From the NCBI RefSeq assembly GCF_030814475.1, contig NZ_JAUSVF010000003.1:434001-498000 (forward strand): DNA of 64,000 bases, read 5' to 3'. Both the position numbers and the translations under genes were made by a program. Source of the DNA: Pararhizobium capsulatum DSM 1112 (GTDB lineage Bacteria > Pseudomonadota > Alphaproteobacteria > Rhizobiales > Rhizobiaceae). Under the pieces are notes generated by a model, which did no database searches, was not told the origin of the DNA, and worked only from the letters and a program-made list of their open reading frames with translations. This document shows, piece after piece, positions 63,113-64,000 of this stretch (the stretch's first letter is position 1; each line of letters opens with the position of its first letter).

Positions 63113-64000
63113 TTAGACAGAACGGTTTAGATGAGAAGAAACCTGTGAATCCGCGATGGCCTCCTTCACGGTGTTGATCGCCCCCCCCGGCACGCCAGCG
63201 CCTTCCAATGCGAAGAAGAGGTCCTGTTTGGTACGCAGACGTGTTTTTTCGGAAATAATCCCCTCCAGTGTCTTGCGATTGCCCCCACGGGCGGGGTTGG
63301 TGGCGTAGGTCGGATCGCCGGCGATGGCGCCCAGCCCCAGCACAGTGCAGACGCTCGCAAACTGGCGGTCATTGCCGCAGGCGATGATGATGGTGCCGTC
63401 AGCTGCCGGAAATACCTGGTAAGGCACGATATTAGGATGTGCATTCCCCATTCGGTGCGGCACCAGGCCACCGGCAAGGAAGTTCATTCCCTGGTTGGCC
63501 AGAGCCGACACCCCGAAATCGAAAAGTGAGAGATCGACATGTTGGCCGTGTCCGGAGCGCTCCCGTTCCGCAAGAGCCGCTTGGATGCCGATGACGCCAT
63601 AGAGGCCGGTTAAAATATCGATCCAAGCGACGCCGACTTTCTGGGGTTCTCCGTCCGGCTCGCCGGTTAGGTCCATGATGCCGCGGATTTTTGGCGCGAG
63701 GTCCGTCCTGACCGAAGCCCGTTACGGAGGCATATACTAGGCGCGGGTTGAGGGCGGCGACGGTTTCATAGTCAAGACCGAATTTCCTGAGACCCCGACC
63801 TTAAAGTTTTCGATTACAACATCCATGGCCGCGATCAGCGCCTTGACGCGACCAAGATCGTCTGCCTTCGAGAAATCGCAGATAACCGAGGTCTTAACCC
63901 CGATTGGCGGCGTGGAAATAGGCTGCGACGGTCTCCGTGCCGCCTTTGCCGTGGGGGGCCCGATGAAGGGGGGCCCCAGCTGCGGTTATCGTCGCCGGCC
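63113..64000 (-). pseudogene. CaiB/BaiF-family CoA-transferase, frameshifted and truncated
   Basis: The long frame to 63676 (MDLTGEPDGEPQKVGVAWID, HGQHVDLSLFDFGVSALANQ, MGNAHPNIVPYQVFPAADGT) is the middle of a family III CoA-transferase. Upstream the family continues in other frames: NPRLVYASVTGFGQDGPRAK and GLRKFGLDYETVAALNPRLV in one, KTSVICDFSKADDLGRVKAL and VVIENFKVG in another. At least two indels and a deletion of about 10 residues before GIMDLTGE are needed to join them. The C-terminus stops early after SSHLNRSV. The start lies beyond the window. Confidence 0.75.

Overview
The window looks like part of a plasmid or megaplasmid of an alphaproteobacterium of the Rhizobiales, probably Rhizobiaceae. 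The case rests on ABC uptake operons making up much of the coding capacity, IS21/IS66/IS5 elements and their remnants, small conserved hypothetical proteins, RTX proteins, DUF995/DUF1254 proteins, and a uxs-uxe type polysaccharide cluster next to an AraC regulator, as known in Sinorhizobium meliloti. No rRNA, tRNA, CRISPR array or replication origin was seen.

Left block (1-31.9 kb). A truncated IS21 helper gene (istB) abuts a conserved group of tiny genes (530-1098). A second, intact copy of that group lies in inverted orientation at 30.9-31.5 kb, so about 30 kb is framed by an inverted repeat. Inside it are: (a) 1.2-12.9 kb, a divergent cluster. The leftward arm carries a homocysteine S-methyltransferase and a complete peptide/nickel-type ABC importer. 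The rightward arm carries two DszA/NtaA-like flavin monooxygenases around two DszC/SfnB-like acyl-CoA dehydrogenase-fold oxygenases. This reads as an organosulfur scavenging system. (b) An RTX protein, an IS66 remnant, a YciF-like ferritin-fold protein, two tandem DUF1254/DUF1214 proteins, a cold shock protein and small secreted proteins (14.7-23.4 kb). (c) A leftward polysaccharide operon: UDP-glucuronate decarboxylase, UDP-sugar 4-epimerase, cellulose-synthase-like glycosyltransferase, GH26-like hydrolase and DUF995 protein, with an AraC regulator upstream (23.5-30.6 kb). It resembles the c-di-GMP-controlled CuxR/APS locus.

Middle block (31.9-47.1 kb). A second RTX protein is followed by a gene-poor stretch with an isolated intrinsic terminator and three decayed genes. 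Two nearly identical 1341-bp IS5-family elements in inverted orientation then enclose a LacI regulator, an AfuABC-like sugar-phosphate importer and an inositol-monophosphatase-family enzyme. The arrangement is that of a composite transposon carrying a substrate-uptake module. Palindromic operator candidates lie in the lacI-importer intergenic region.

Right block (47.1-64 kb). A complete ugpBAEC glycerol-3-phosphate importer is followed by a leftward ten-gene catabolic operon: Dpp-type permeases and ATPases, a phosphotriesterase-family hydrolase, a TetR regulator, a substrate-binding protein, an OtnK-type kinase, an OtnC-type class II aldolase and a class III aminotransferase. The window ends in a frameshifted CaiB/BaiF CoA-transferase pseudogene.

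Recurring theme: in all four intact importer operons a strong stem-loop follows the substrate-binding-protein gene, suggesting differential expression within each operon. Coordinates are reliable to the base for most starts. Substrates of the importers and enzymes are inferred from family and context only.
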